64,000 nt of DNA, from contig CAVXXX010000001.1 in assembly GCA_963765935.1 (NCBI GenBank), positions 1,612,001 to 1,676,000 on the forward strand, written 5' to 3'. The notes beneath the pieces were generated by a model that had not been told where the DNA came from, ran no database searches, and saw only the letters and a list, made by a program, of their open reading frames with translations. Made by a program: the position numbers and the translations under genes. Positions within the stretch are counted from its first letter, which is position 1. Each line of letters begins with the position of its first letter. This DNA is from JAMXLG01 sp963765935 (lineage in GTDB: Bacteria > Vulcanimicrobiota > Vulcanimicrobiia > Vulcanimicrobiales > Vulcanimicrobiaceae). Shown here one piece after another: positions 42,433 through 52,883 of this stretch.

Positions 42433-43266
42433 TTGAGCGTATCGCAACGCCTGCCCCGCGGCATCGTCCTAGCGGTGGTGGTTCTTGTGCTCGTGACGCT
42501 CGGCGTCATTCAATGCGCGTCGGCGTCGTTCGTCGCGCAGCCGCACACGTTCTCCGCATTGATTCCGCGCAGCTTTGGTCTCACCGTATATCGCGCGCTC
42601 TACCGCATTGCGCCGGCGCCGTACGTTGAAGAGACGCTTGCCGAAGACGCGTTTGCGGGCGGAGAGTACTCTCGCGCCGAGCATTACGCGGTGCGACTGC
42701 CGGCCAGTGCACGGCGTGACGATCTGCTGGGGCGGATCGCCGCAGCGCGCGGTGAACCGATGCTTGCACTCGAGTATTACTTCGCGGCGCCGGATTTCGA
42801 CCGCATGCAAGCGGCGATACGCGAACTTGCGACGACCGATCGTGCGAGTGCGTATGCGCTCGAGATTCGGTTCGGCGCGCGGCTTGCGGAGTTGCGCACG
42901 CATCCCGATGCACTCGCCGAGTCGTACTTCATCGCCGGGCAGTTGGCGGATTCCATGGCACGGCGAGATCTCGCGTTAACGCAGTACGAACGCGCGCTTG
43001 CCCTCGCGCCGCTCGATATGAAGTATCTGCTCAACGCTGCCAATGAAGCGGTGAGCGCCGGTGACTATGCGAAGGCGAAGCGCTACTTCGCGCGCGGACT
43101 CGACGTGAATCCGGCAAGCGGCGACTGTTTGGGTGGACTCGGCATCGTCGCACTCCGCGAAGGAAACCGCACGCAGGCGCTGCAGTATGCAGCGCGCGCG
43201 CGGAAGGTCGATCCGAACGCCGCAATGCTTGCGGCGCTCGAACGCGAACTGCGGACTTCACGGTGA
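42433..43266 (+). CDS. Membrane-anchored TPR-repeat protein
   Basis: The 277-residue protein starts at a TTG, with one N-terminal membrane helix (about 11-30). The rest is helical, with tetratricopeptide-like repeats such as EYSRAEHYAVRLPA and, near the C-terminus, GDYAKAKRYFARGLDVNPAS followed by GNRTQALQYAARARKVDPNA. TPRs mediate protein contacts. It overlaps the next gene, a glycosyltransferase, by 4 bp as GTGA, so it may serve the same glycan pathway. The specific role is unknown. Confidence 0.75.
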   Translation: MSVSQRLPRGIVLAVVVLVLVTLGVIQCASASFVAQPHTFSALIPRSFGLTVYRALYRIAPAPYVEETLAEDAFAGGEYSRAEHYAVRLPASARRDDLLGRIAAARGEPMLALEYYFAAPDFDRMQAAIRELATTDRASAYALEIRFGARLAELRTHPDALAESYFIAGQLADSMARRDLALTQYERALALAPLDMKYLLNAANEAVSAGDYAKAKRYFARGLDVNPASGDCLGGLGIVALREGNRTQALQYAARARKVDPNAAMLAALERELRTSR

Positions 43267-44285
43267 AGATCGGGATTGATGCGCAGTTGATGGTCGGTAC
43301 GGCGACGGGGATCGGCGAATACGTGCGTGGATTGCTTGGCGCGCTGCGCGATGCCGGCGCGAATGTCGTCGAGCTTGCGGAACCGCGACTCGATCCGTGG
43401 CGGTTCGACCGCCGCGTGATGTGGGATCAAGTGCTGCTCCCGCAACGCGCGCATGCTCAGGATGTGGACGTGCTGCACTGCGCATCGGGAACGATTCCGA
43501 TGACGGCGGCGATGCCGGTCGTTGCCACCGTACACGATGTCGCCTGGCTGCGGGTGCAAGCACATACGCGCCCGTACGCGCGGTACTACTTCGGCAAGTT
43601 CTCCGTCAACCGCTATCGTCGCGCGCAGGCGATTGCGGTTGATTCCGAATTTTCGCGGCGCGAGTTGCTCGATGTCGTGCCGGATATCGATCCGCAGCGC
43701 GTTCGCGTCGTGTATCCCGGTGTTGCGGAGGATTATTGCGCGCTCGAACGCCGGCAGAGTGACGGCCGCACGATTCTCGTTGTCGGGACGGTCGAACGCC
43801 GCAAGAACCTGCAGTTCTTGATTGAAGCGCTGCGCGAACTGCCTGACGCGCGCATCGTTTCCGTCGGTCCGCCGACGCCATATCAAGGCGAATGCGAGGT
43901 TCGGGCGGCGGAGCTCGGCGTACGTCATCGCGTCGAATTTCGCGGCTATGTCGCGCGAGAAGAATTACTCGCGTTGTATGCAACGTGTGCCGTGGTTGCC
44001 ATGCCGTCATGCTACGAAGGCTTCGGCTACGGTGCTGCACAAGCGCTGTGCACCGGAACGCCGGTGCTCGTTTCCGATCAAGCATCGTTACCCGAGATCG
44101 TCGACGGCGACGCGACCGTGCTGTCGCTCGACGACATCGATTCATGGATCGACGCACTGCGCGCCGCACTCGCCGGCGAAGGCGATGAACGTGCGCATCT
44201 AGCTCGCGTGGGTGCCGTTGCCCGTTTCGCGTGGCCGAAAAGTGCGCGCGATATGATCGCCGTCTACGACATGGCGGTCGCATGA
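43263..44285 (+). CDS. Glycosyltransferase family 4 protein
   Basis: The 340-residue GT-B fold enzyme begins MKIGIDAQLMVGTATGIGEY. It has VATVHDVAWL near 87-96, VGTVERRKNLQFLIEAL near 174-190 and the C-terminal donor-binding motif MPSCYEGFGYGAAQALCTGTPVL near 244-266, with the conserved E-x7-E. Such enzymes transfer mannose, glucose or similar sugars from nucleotide donors, often in surface polysaccharide synthesis. The gene overlaps a TPR protein upstream and a dipeptidase downstream. Confidence 0.9.
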   Translation: MKIGIDAQLMVGTATGIGEYVRGLLGALRDAGANVVELAEPRLDPWRFDRRVMWDQVLLPQRAHAQDVDVLHCASGTIPMTAAMPVVATVHDVAWLRVQAHTRPYARYYFGKFSVNRYRRAQAIAVDSEFSRRELLDVVPDIDPQRVRVVYPGVAEDYCALERRQSDGRTILVVGTVERRKNLQFLIEALRELPDARIVSVGPPTPYQGECEVRAAELGVRHRVEFRGYVAREELLALYATCAVVAMPSCYEGFGYGAAQALCTGTPVLVSDQASLPEIVDGDATVLSLDDIDSWIDALRAALAGEGDERAHLARVGAVARFAWPKSARDMIAVYDMAVA

Positions 44286-45277
44286 TCGAGCGCGCGCGCG
44301 CACTGCTCGACCGGTCGCTCGTGTGGAACAATCACACGTGTTTGCCGCTGCGCGCGAAGGATGAAGTCTTTTTCCCGCAGATCGAACGCGAACGCCGCGC
44401 GGGTATCGATGTCACGAGCATCAACGTCGGCTTCGGGCCGCAAACGCTGGAAAGCCACGTGCGCGTGATCGCCGGTATGCGCGAGTGGTTTTCGCGCAAC
44501 AGCGATCGCTACACGCTCGTACGGTCCGCTCGCGATATCGACCTCGCTCGCGAACGCGGGACGCTGGCGGTATGTTTCGATGTCGAAGGCATGGCGATTT
44601 TAAACGACGGCGATGACGGGATTGTTGCACTGCTTTCCGATTTGGGCGTGCGGTGGATGTCGATCGCGTACAATATAAACAACGCGGTCGGAGGCGGGTG
44701 CTACGACGACGATCCGGGTCTGAGCGCATACGGACGCGAGGTGCTTCGGGAACTGCGGCGCGTCGGGATGCTGGTGTGTTGTTCGCATACCGGCCATCGC
44801 ACCGCGCGCACCGTGCTCGCGGAAGCCGAAGGGCCGGTGATCTTTTCGCACTCGAATTGCAGCGCCGTGCAACAGCACCCGCGCAATATCCCGGACGATC
44901 TCATCCGCGCGTGCGCGCAGACCGGCGGCGTGGTCGGGATTAACGGCATCGGTCCATTTCTCTCGCCGAACGAAGACGATCTCGTTCCGGCATTCGTCCG
45001 CCACGTCGATCACGCCGTACAGGTTGCCGGTCCGGATCACGTCGGGCTCGCGCTCGACTTTTGCTACGATAAGGACGAGTTGCTCGAATACATCCGCAAG
45101 ATGCGCAGCACGTTTCCCGATGATGCCACATTCCAGCGTCCGATTACGATGATCGCGCCGGAACAACTCGTCGATATTGTTGCGGGCTTGTACGACCTGG
45201 GTTACGACGACGACACGCTGCAAAAAATTCTCGGCGGCAATTGGCGCCGCATCGCCGAGACCGTGTGGGCATCATAA
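44282..45277 (+). CDS. Membrane dipeptidase family (peptidase M19) protein
   Basis: The 331-residue TIM-barrel protein resembles renal-type dipeptidases: Glu102 in CFDVEGMAIL, His169 in VCCSHTGH and His190 in IFSHSNC correspond to bridging and second-site metal ligands. The usual N-terminal HxD is altered, with NNHTC at 16-20, so one metal site may be modified and the activity changed. The ATG at 44282 overlaps the glycosyltransferase TGA. Substrates of the family are dipeptides, including D-amino-acid ones. The 3' end overlaps the convergent binding-protein gene by 6 bp. Confidence 0.82.
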   Translation: MIERARALLDRSLVWNNHTCLPLRAKDEVFFPQIERERRAGIDVTSINVGFGPQTLESHVRVIAGMREWFSRNSDRYTLVRSARDIDLARERGTLAVCFDVEGMAILNDGDDGIVALLSDLGVRWMSIAYNINNAVGGGCYDDDPGLSAYGREVLRELRRVGMLVCCSHTGHRTARTVLAEAEGPVIFSHSNCSAVQQHPRNIPDDLIRACAQTGGVVGINGIGPFLSPNEDDLVPAFVRHVDHAVQVAGPDHVGLALDFCYDKDELLEYIRKMRSTFPDDATFQRPITMIAPEQLVDIVAGLYDLGYDDDTLQKILGGNWRRIAETVWAS

Positions 45278-46798
45278 GCTCCACTGCCATGCGTTCCACG
45301 ATTCGTTCACCGGGTTCGGAGCAAAGCCGCGAAAACGGCTATTAATCGCCTGCTGTTGCCGCTGCCACCAAAAGACGATGATCGGATTATCACGGGCGAC
45401 AAGGCGTTCGATGCGGTAGTACGCGGCGCGACGGGTGCGCAGGTCGTAATGCGTCAATGCGAGCGTCTGTAGCGTCTCCATCTCCGGATTGCAATAGCGT
45501 TGGACGTTCCATCCGTTGGGCGGAATGCCGGTGCAAGAAAATTCTGCGGAGTTGTCGGGATCGAGCCCGCCGTACCACGGCAGCAGCGTGACATCGAAAT
45601 TACCCGATTGCAGAACGCCGCCGGCATCTTTCGGCGCATAGAGCAGACCCGCCGGATAGGTTTTTATCGAGAGCTCGACGCCGATTTGATGCAGCATCGA
45701 TTGGAGCAGCAGCGCCTCGCGCTGATGCGTGGCGTTTCCCGTATCGGTCGCTAGCACGAGCGAAACTGGTAGACGAATCCGCGCAGTGGCGAGCAACGCG
45801 CGCGCCTTTGATGGATCGTACGGCAGCGGCTTCAGGGCCGGATCGTTCGCCCACATCCAATCGGGAAGGTCTTCGCTCGCGATGTGTTCCTGGCCGTAGG
45901 TCAAGACTTGGACCATTCGCGCTTTATCAACGGCATACGCAATCGCCGTACGAAAGCGCGCATCATTCATCGGCGCACGCAGCGTGTTGAATCCCAAACC
46001 CTCGTAGCCGTTGACACCCGTGAACACGGTCCGTACACCGGGCGTCGCGTGAAGTTGCGGGTATGTTGTGATGGACGGTTGGAGGAAATAGTCGGCGGCC
46101 TCGGTGCGCAACACGTTGATCGCCGTGTTCTCATCCGGAACCGTCATGATCACGACGCCCGCGAGTTTCGGTGCGCCGAGAAAAAACGACGTGTTCGCCG
46201 TAAGCACGATGCGATCGCCGTGCTGCCATCGCACGAACGTGAACGGACCGTCGCTTACCGCCGGTGTCTTATTGAACGGCACATGTGCGGGAAGAATCGC
46301 AAACGGTTGATCGCTCTCCGCGAAGAACGCATTCACGAACGATGCGCGCGGACGCCGAAGATGCACGATGACGGTGCGCGCGTTCGGCGTGTCGACGGAC
46401 AAGATGTCTTCGTATCCGTGACGCGACGGTATCGCGTAGCGCGGATTCATGATCGCTTGCCACGTGTAACGGACGTCGCGCGAAGTAATCGGTGCGCCGT
46501 CGCTCCATTTCATATTCGAGCGCAAATGATAAGTGATCGTTCGGCCGTCGCCGCTCACGCCGCCGTTGCCAACGGTCGGCACCGCGGAAACCAGCATCGG
46601 CACGGGATGTCCGGCGGAATCGGCACTAATGAGCGGTTCGAACATCAAACGCCAGACGAAGCCTTCGAATGAATTGGCCGCGAGCAGCGGATTGAGCGTC
46701 TTCGGCTCTTGCACGAGAACGACGCGCAGCATGCGCGATCCTGAGGCGTGGGAGCACGCGAACAGCGCCAGCAGCAAAATGAAAACCATTGGCCGCAT
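45272..46798 (-). CDS. Family 5 extracellular solute-binding lipoprotein (second copy)
   Basis: The 508-residue protein starts at the ATG at 46798, which gives the lipoprotein signal MRPMVFILLLALFAC with lipobox LFAC. Upstream extension would run through unlikely Arg-rich sequence. Family features are VQEPKTLNPLL, ITYHLRSNMKWSDGAPIT and DGPFTFVRWQHGDRIVL. It is paralogous in plan to the lipoprotein at 6.7-8.2 kb and likewise has no transporter genes beside it. It is divergently arranged with the second TamB-like gene across about 30 bp. Confidence 0.87.
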   Translation of the reverse strand: MRPMVFILLLALFACSHASGSRMLRVVLVQEPKTLNPLLAANSFEGFVWRLMFEPLISADSAGHPVPMLVSAVPTVGNGGVSGDGRTITYHLRSNMKWSDGAPITSRDVRYTWQAIMNPRYAIPSRHGYEDILSVDTPNARTVIVHLRRPRASFVNAFFAESDQPFAILPAHVPFNKTPAVSDGPFTFVRWQHGDRIVLTANTSFFLGAPKLAGVVIMTVPDENTAINVLRTEAADYFLQPSITTYPQLHATPGVRTVFTGVNGYEGLGFNTLRAPMNDARFRTAIAYAVDKARMVQVLTYGQEHIASEDLPDWMWANDPALKPLPYDPSKARALLATARIRLPVSLVLATDTGNATHQREALLLQSMLHQIGVELSIKTYPAGLLYAPKDAGGVLQSGNFDVTLLPWYGGLDPDNSAEFSCTGIPPNGWNVQRYCNPEMETLQTLALTHYDLRTRRAAYYRIERLVARDNPIIVFWWQRQQQAINSRFRGFAPNPVNESWNAWQWSL

Positions 46799-46830
46799 GC
46801 CGGCTGGTTTTTGGGTACGACCTTGACTCA

Positions 46831-49800
46831 ATGGCAGCAATACGGTACTCAACTCGGCCCGGATTTCGACGGGGCGATATATGGATCGTGCTTGCTTGCA
46901 TTTTTGCCGTGCTAGTGCTTGCTTGCGCTTATGCGACATCAAAGGCCGGCATTGAATCGCTCGCGGGTATGGCGACCGGGACGCACGTTTCACTCGGGCG
47001 CGAACGCGTTGGACTAACAAGCGCATCGCTCGATGATGTAACGGTGCATGCCTCGAGCGGTGAACCGTTGCTGCATGTCGCCCACGTCGACGCGCAGTAC
47101 AACATTCGCGATCTGCTTCCCGGCGGCAAACGCCTCTTCGGCTTGCGCGCATTTAACATCGTCGATCCGCAGATCACGCTGATCCGCCACAAAGACGGCA
47201 CGTGGAACTATTCGCTTCCGTCGCCGAGTAAGAACGCCGCGCCAGGTCCGCCGATGGATTTCGACGGGCGCATCAGCAACGGATCCGCCACGATCATCGA
47301 CGAGAGTCAAGGCGTGCCCGGCGCGCGTGAGTTGCACGCCGATGCATTTAATGCCGATCTGCACATGCATCCCGCGCGTTCGCAGTACCGGATCGCCGCA
47401 AATTACATTGAGAGCGGTCGCGTCTATCATGTCAGCGGCAACGGCGATATCAATCCGTCCGCCGGATACAGCGCCCAGCACATCCACGTCCCGCCAATGC
47501 CCATCGCGCGGCTCGTGGACTTCGGCATGAATTCGCCGAGCATGCATCTGGCAAGCGGTGAGATCACCGGCACGGATCTGCGGATCGTCGGCTTGCCCGA
47601 CGGAAAAGGCGGATTGCAATCGCACATCATGGCGACGACGTTGCTCCGCGACGTCCGCGTTGCCGTCGGCGGCTTAGGAAAGCCGTTGCGCGATGTGCAC
47701 GGCCGCGTCGACGTGTACGACAACGGCATGATCTTTGACGGCGTCGATGGCACGCTTGCCAACGTTCCGCTCTCTATGCGCGGCGGCATCTACGATCTGT
47801 CGCAGCCGCATTTCCGCATCGCGCTCCAGATGCATGGCGACGTTGCGCAGCTGCGCGGCGCGATCGCGCAAGCAGCGCATCTGCGTGTGCACGGCAACAT
47901 CAATCTCGCCATCCTCCTTGAGGGCGCCGCGTCGAACATGCTCGCGATGATCGCGGTCGACGGGAAGCGGATCGACTTCGCCGGCCAACGCATCGATGCG
48001 CCACACGGCCTCATCGCCTTCAATCAAGCCGAGGTTGATCTGCTCGACGTGCACGCGCGGTGGCACGGTGCTTCGGCTGGCGCGCAAGGACGAGTCGCAT
48101 TCACCAAACGTCCGAACGGCATCGAAGTGATTGCCGGTGCGCAAGCGCCATCGTCGTCGCTGCCCTACATTCCGATGGTGCTGCCCGGCATGCCGCTTGG
48201 CGGCATGATGCTTGCGACCGCGAACGATCCGAAACAAATCGAAACCCGCGGCGTTCTCCACGGCGTATCGCGCACGCAACGCATCGCGGCGGCGTTCAGC
48301 GTAACGAGCGATGGCGTCGGCACGGTCGGACCGTTGATTGTCGACGGCGCAAACGGCACGGTGTACGGTCAAATCGCGCTCGATCATCCGCACGCGCACG
48401 CTTCGGCGTTCGTCGATGCGCAGAACTTCCGCATGCTCGGAGGCCGCGTTGCGCTCAACGGCGACGTGCTCGGAACGCTCGATCACGACCGCATAAGTGC
48501 GCTCACCGCGCGCGCCCGCGTGCACGGGTCGCTCGATGCAATCGACGCGATGATGCCCGGTGCGAGCGTGTCGGGTACCCTCGATGCGCCGGTGCTCGCG
48601 ATCTCCGACGGCAACGAAATCATCGCGCAAATTGACGGCGCGCAATTCCATCATGCATCGGTGCGCGGCGTGACGCTGCAAGGCGTCAATGCAACCGTTG
48701 CGTCGGATCTCAGCGGACACGTCCGCGTGCTTGCCGCCAATGCGCGGGTCAACGGCCGGGATATTCTCGCGAACGGAACGTTCGGATCGCGCGGAAGCAG
48801 CATGGCGATTACCGCCGGCCGCATGCCGGTCATGCACGGTGCGGTCAGCGCAGCCGCACTGGTAGGCGGCACGGCCAAAGCGCCGGTGGTAAGCGGCGCC
48901 GTAGTCGCAAACGGCGTGCAGTACGGGAGCTACGGCATCGGTGGCCTTGCATCGCTGCAGTATCAACGCTCGACCCTGCGCGTCCGCGATACCGCGGTTG
49001 ACGCGGGACCGGCCCTCGTGACGCTCGACGGCACGGTTGCGCGACCGGGAACATCGTCGCAATCGTATGACGTTGCGGCTCGCGCGCACGCCGTGCATCT
49101 TCAGCAGCAACTCGTCGATGCGTACGTTGATGCCGACGTTCGCGCGCGCGGTACCGGCATGACGCCGTACATTACGGGATTACTCAGCGTCCCGACCGGC
49201 AGCGTCAACGGACAAGGCTTCCGCGACCTTCGCGCGACGTTGAACGGGACCCCGAGCGCGCTCGCGGTTTCCAACGGCAGCGTGATGGTGAATACGACGA
49301 ACGTTGCGTTCAGCGGCATCGGCAATGCCATGGCGCGCGGCGGAACAATTTCCGTGCGCGCACCACACGCGGATCTCTCCGATTTCAACGATCTCTTCGA
49401 CACGGGCGAAACCCTCGCCGGAACCGGCAGCGTCGCGATGACCGCATCGTATGCACCCGGCGTGCCGATCGTAACGAACGGTGCGGTGAATATCGCAAAC
49501 CTGCGTTATCGGCGGTTCGACATCGGTTCAGCGAATGCGAATTGGCGTTCGTCCAGCGGCGCGGTGCAATTCGTCGCATCGGCGGGCGGTGCAAACGGCG
49601 TCCTTCGCGCGAACGGCAGCGTGAACCCGGCAACATACGCGATGACGGCGAACGCCAACGTGAGCCGTCTCAATCTACAAAACTGGTTGCCGATGATCGG
49701 CATGACCGTCCCCGTCGTCGGACGCGTCGATGCAAACGCGACCGTCGCGGGACGTTTCCCGGACATGAATTCGCGCTTAAATGCGCGCGTGCTGCAAGGT

Positions 49801-51648
49801 ATGGCGTGGGGCGTGCCGCTCGAGCAAGCGACGCTCGCGATGCATATGGCGGGAGGCCGCGGCTCGATCGATCGTGCCGTGATTCGTATCCCGAACGCTG
49901 CCGCCGATGCATCGGGCACCTTCGGATTGCACGCGCACGATCCGCTCGCGCTTGTCGCGCATGCGAGCACGCCGAATATCGGCGCCGTTGCGCGCGAAGC
50001 CGGCATGAAGATGCCGTCGCTCGCAGGCCGAGCGCAGATGACCGCAACCGTGCGCGGAACTCGCGTCAATCCACAACTCACCAACACGGCAACCGTGGAT
50101 GACTTGACGTATCAAAAACTACGCATTCCGCACGCGAGCGCGCAAGTCGCGGCAACGATGCGGCGCGTAACCCTGCAGCGGGGCGAAGTCGATCTCGCTC
50201 CCGGCCGCCTCATGCTCGCAGGGAGCGCGCCGTTTCCATTACGCAATGCAGCGTTCAACGCATCCGTGCTCGCCGACGACATCGAACTCGCGCAATTCGC
50301 GCCGCTGCTCCCCACTGGTACCAAGCTCGCCGGCCGCATCGATGGCCGCGTGAATGCCAACGGCCGCACCGACAACCCGCAGTTCTCGGGCTTGATGACG
50401 TTTGCGAACGGCTCGTTCTCGGGGCCGCAGGAAGAAGTCCCGATCACGGGTATGGGTGCGCAGCTCGCGTTGAGCGGCACGCGTATGAATTTACGCAACA
50501 CGCACGCCAGTGTCGGCGGTGGAACGATCACGGCATCGGGAACCGCTTCGGTGCCGTCCGTGCGCGACGTGGGTGCAGCCGCATTCAATTTCCAGGCGAA
50601 CGCGAGCCACGCGCGCGTTGATGCGCCGGCGTACTACAAAGGACTGATCGATGCATCGCTCACTGCGTCGCGCGTCCCGCGTGGCTTAGTCGGCCTCGGC
50701 GGAACCGTCACGCTTTCGTCAGCGCGCATTCCGCTGACCGCGTTGTTCAATCCAAATGCGTCGAAAGCGCCGGCCGGCCCGCCGTTGCCGATCGCGTTCA
50801 ACAATTTGCATATCGTAATCGGACGTGACGTGCGCGTGCAAAGCCCGAACGTCGACGTCGGCGGCGAAGGCGGGATCACGATCGCCGGAACGCTGACGTC
50901 GCCGCGTATTTCGGGCAGTGCCGCTTCAACGGGCGGTACGGTGAGCTTCTACCGCGATTTCAACATCGAGCACGCGCGCGTGGCATTCGATGGCAGCGGC
51001 GTCATTCCGTATATCAATGCGACGGCGACGACCTACATAACCGATCCGTCGACGAACATCCGGATTCATGTCACCGGTCCGGCAACGGATATGAACCTGG
51101 CGCTCTCGTCCGATCCGTCGTACGATCGCTCGCAGATTCTCGGACTGCTTGCCGGCATGCAGCAATTCGGCGCGGTGCAAGGCGTCGCGACAACATCGGG
51201 CGGCTCCAAACCGAACGCGTTCAACTCGCTTGCCGCGGGACAGCTCAATACCGTTTTTACGCGTAATTTGCTGGAACCGCTCTCGAACGCGCTCGGCGGC
51301 GCGTTTGGATTCGATAACGTGCAACTCTCGAATTCGCTCACCGGCGGCTTCGGTGCGAATGTGACGAAGGTGCTCGGAAAGAGTCTCTCCGCCAGTTTCG
51401 CGGAAAACTTCGGCTCGCCGCGCCGCCAGAGTATGACGTTCGAAACGTTGTCGCACAAAGCGATTTCCTTGCGCACCGTGTTCTACACGCAAGATCAGCC
51501 GATCATCTTTGGCACGAATGCAGCGCCGGCGACAACGGTCGGAACGAATGCTATCGGCGGCAACATCCTCTCGATTCAGCCGATGAGCGGAACCAACGGA
51601 TTCGATCTCAACCTGACTAGGAAGTTCGCATGCCCCGGCTGTCCATAA
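46831..51648 (+). CDS. Second TamB-like (DUF490) envelope protein
   Basis: The 1605-residue protein is a paralogue of the tamB-like protein at 19.6 kb. It has an N-terminal anchor (about 17-37), the shared YNIRDLLPG...LIRHKDG segment, repetitive short strands, and a C-terminal DUF490-like end with SSDPSYDRSQILGLLAGMQ. I chose the ATG at 46831 (MAAIRYS) because it directly precedes the anchor; an earlier ATG at 46789 lies inside the divergent gene. It overlaps the following Skp-like gene by 19 bp, so the TamB plus Skp pairing of the first cluster recurs. Confidence 0.87.
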   Translation: MAAIRYSTRPGFRRGDIWIVLACIFAVLVLACAYATSKAGIESLAGMATGTHVSLGRERVGLTSASLDDVTVHASSGEPLLHVAHVDAQYNIRDLLPGGKRLFGLRAFNIVDPQITLIRHKDGTWNYSLPSPSKNAAPGPPMDFDGRISNGSATIIDESQGVPGARELHADAFNADLHMHPARSQYRIAANYIESGRVYHVSGNGDINPSAGYSAQHIHVPPMPIARLVDFGMNSPSMHLASGEITGTDLRIVGLPDGKGGLQSHIMATTLLRDVRVAVGGLGKPLRDVHGRVDVYDNGMIFDGVDGTLANVPLSMRGGIYDLSQPHFRIALQMHGDVAQLRGAIAQAAHLRVHGNINLAILLEGAASNMLAMIAVDGKRIDFAGQRIDAPHGLIAFNQAEVDLLDVHARWHGASAGAQGRVAFTKRPNGIEVIAGAQAPSSSLPYIPMVLPGMPLGGMMLATANDPKQIETRGVLHGVSRTQRIAAAFSVTSDGVGTVGPLIVDGANGTVYGQIALDHPHAHASAFVDAQNFRMLGGRVALNGDVLGTLDHDRISALTARARVHGSLDAIDAMMPGASVSGTLDAPVLAISDGNEIIAQIDGAQFHHASVRGVTLQGVNATVASDLSGHVRVLAANARVNGRDILANGTFGSRGSSMAITAGRMPVMHGAVSAAALVGGTAKAPVVSGAVVANGVQYGSYGIGGLASLQYQRSTLRVRDTAVDAGPALVTLDGTVARPGTSSQSYDVAARAHAVHLQQQLVDAYVDADVRARGTGMTPYITGLLSVPTGSVNGQGFRDLRATLNGTPSALAVSNGSVMVNTTNVAFSGIGNAMARGGTISVRAPHADLSDFNDLFDTGETLAGTGSVAMTASYAPGVPIVTNGAVNIANLRYRRFDIGSANANWRSSSGAVQFVASAGGANGVLRANGSVNPATYAMTANANVSRLNLQNWLPMIGMTVPVVGRVDANATVAGRFPDMNSRLNARVLQGMAWGVPLEQATLAMHMAGGRGSIDRAVIRIPNAAADASGTFGLHAHDPLALVAHASTPNIGAVAREAGMKMPSLAGRAQMTATVRGTRVNPQLTNTATVDDLTYQKLRIPHASAQVAATMRRVTLQRGEVDLAPGRLMLAGSAPFPLRNAAFNASVLADDIELAQFAPLLPTGTKLAGRIDGRVNANGRTDNPQFSGLMTFANGSFSGPQEEVPITGMGAQLALSGTRMNLRNTHASVGGGTITASGTASVPSVRDVGAAAFNFQANASHARVDAPAYYKGLIDASLTASRVPRGLVGLGGTVTLSSARIPLTALFNPNASKAPAGPPLPIAFNNLHIVIGRDVRVQSPNVDVGGEGGITIAGTLTSPRISGSAASTGGTVSFYRDFNIEHARVAFDGSGVIPYINATATTYITDPSTNIRIHVTGPATDMNLALSSDPSYDRSQILGLLAGMQQFGAVQGVATTSGGSKPNAFNSLAAGQLNTVFTRNLLEPLSNALGGAFGFDNVQLSNSLTGGFGANVTKVLGKSLSASFAENFGSPRRQSMTFETLSHKAISLRTVFYTQDQPIIFGTNAAPATTVGTNAIGGNILSIQPMSGTNGFDLNLTRKFACPGCP

Positions 51649-52875
51649 TCGCAGTCGCCCTGCTCACCGGCTGCGCCGCTCTCGCGCAGACGCCGCCGCA
51701 ATCGGCACCGACGCACGGCGTCGCGTACGTTGACGTCCGGCGCATTGAAGCGATGCCGCAGATGCGCGGCTTCTATGCGGCGTACGATCGTGAAGCGGCA
51801 TCGCTCAAAGCGACGCAAAGCGTCCCGCAGCTGACAGATACGCGGCCCATTGCCAAACGGCAAGCGCAAGTCGTGCAGAACGGTGCCCGCGAAGCGAACG
51901 CCACGCTTGCCGCGTTGCGCTCGCGCGTCGCGCGGTACGAGCCGCGCGAGGACTGGATGCTCTCCGCGAACGTTCGCTCGCAAATCGTGAACAACTACGC
52001 GCGCGAAGCCTCCGCCGTGCGTTCGAAGGCGGATGAATCGACCAACGTGTATCGCAGCGAATTGAACCGGGAAGCAAATGCCTCGCTCGCGCAATATCGT
52101 GCCTCGCTCGACTCTCAAGTCAATAGTGCCTACGCTGCGCGAGCGCAGCAATTGCATGAAAAAGAGTCGGATCTCGAAATCAAGCTGATGCAGAAAGATT
52201 CGGCGCAGGATATGCTGCTGCGCCTGAAACTGCAGAATCTCAAGGCTCCGCAAGTAAATCGCGCAGCGCTGCGCGCCCGCTTGAATGGGTTGGAATCGCG
52301 TGAGGATGCTGCCGTCAATGCACTTCGTGCCAAGGATGCAGCGACGCTAGCCGCATACCGCGCGCAGCTCGTTGCTTCGGCATCGCGCGACTACGCGAGC
52401 ATGGGCCGCGAACTGCAGGCGAAGGCGCAAGCGAATTGGCAGGTGCGCCAGCGCGTCGCGCAAGCGCAACTTCAGATGCCGCAACACTTGACGCTCGGCG
52501 GTCAGTCCAACGCGTCGTTCGGCGATCGTCTCATCGCGACCGCAAACGGCCTCCGTGACTACGTTCGCACGCGCTTCAACAACGACGCGACGACGACGGG
52601 TACGGCGTTCACCAGCGCGTCGGCCGACATCGCACAGCGCTTCTCGACGATCGCGTCGTTGGATACTGACGCTCGCGGCAGTTCGGCGAACGAAATCATC
52701 GCATTGCAGCGACAGCGCTCGGCGTTGTCTACAGGAGTTGGATCGCGAAGCGCGGATGGTCGCGCAGCGGATCGCCGCACAACGCGGACTCGCGTTGACC
52801 GATACACCGTCGGCGGGGGCCGTCGATCTAACCCCGGACGTCGTTCGTCAACTGAGCGCCATTTTCGGGCACTAG
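51630..52875 (+). CDS. Skp/OmpH-like coiled-coil protein, apparently frameshifted
   Basis: The first frame encodes a signal peptide (about 1-20), GVAYVDVRRIEAMPQ as the Skp-type first strand, and a long Ala/Arg/Gln-rich coiled coil. At about 52720-52735 the sensible sequence moves to the +1 frame (QELDREARMVAQRIAAQRG), ending AVDLTPDVVRQLSAIFGH at 52875. This restores the VDLTPDV ending shared by the Skp-like proteins at 27.3-29.8 kb. Removing one base near TTGTCTA gives a 414-residue protein. Without repair the frame runs on into the pilin gene. Confidence 0.75.
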
Positions 52876-52883
52876 ACCGATAT

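Noticed and set aside
42424..42629. Continuation of the first frame of the surface protein beyond 42423
   Set aside because: The sequence after the frameshift in this frame is Arg/Cys-rich and overlaps the TPR gene; the coding signal is in the other frame.
47674..49110. A 478-codon minus-strand frame inside the second TamB-like gene
   Set aside because: It is a shadow of a GC-rich repetitive coding sequence, with Arg/His-rich composition and no signal.
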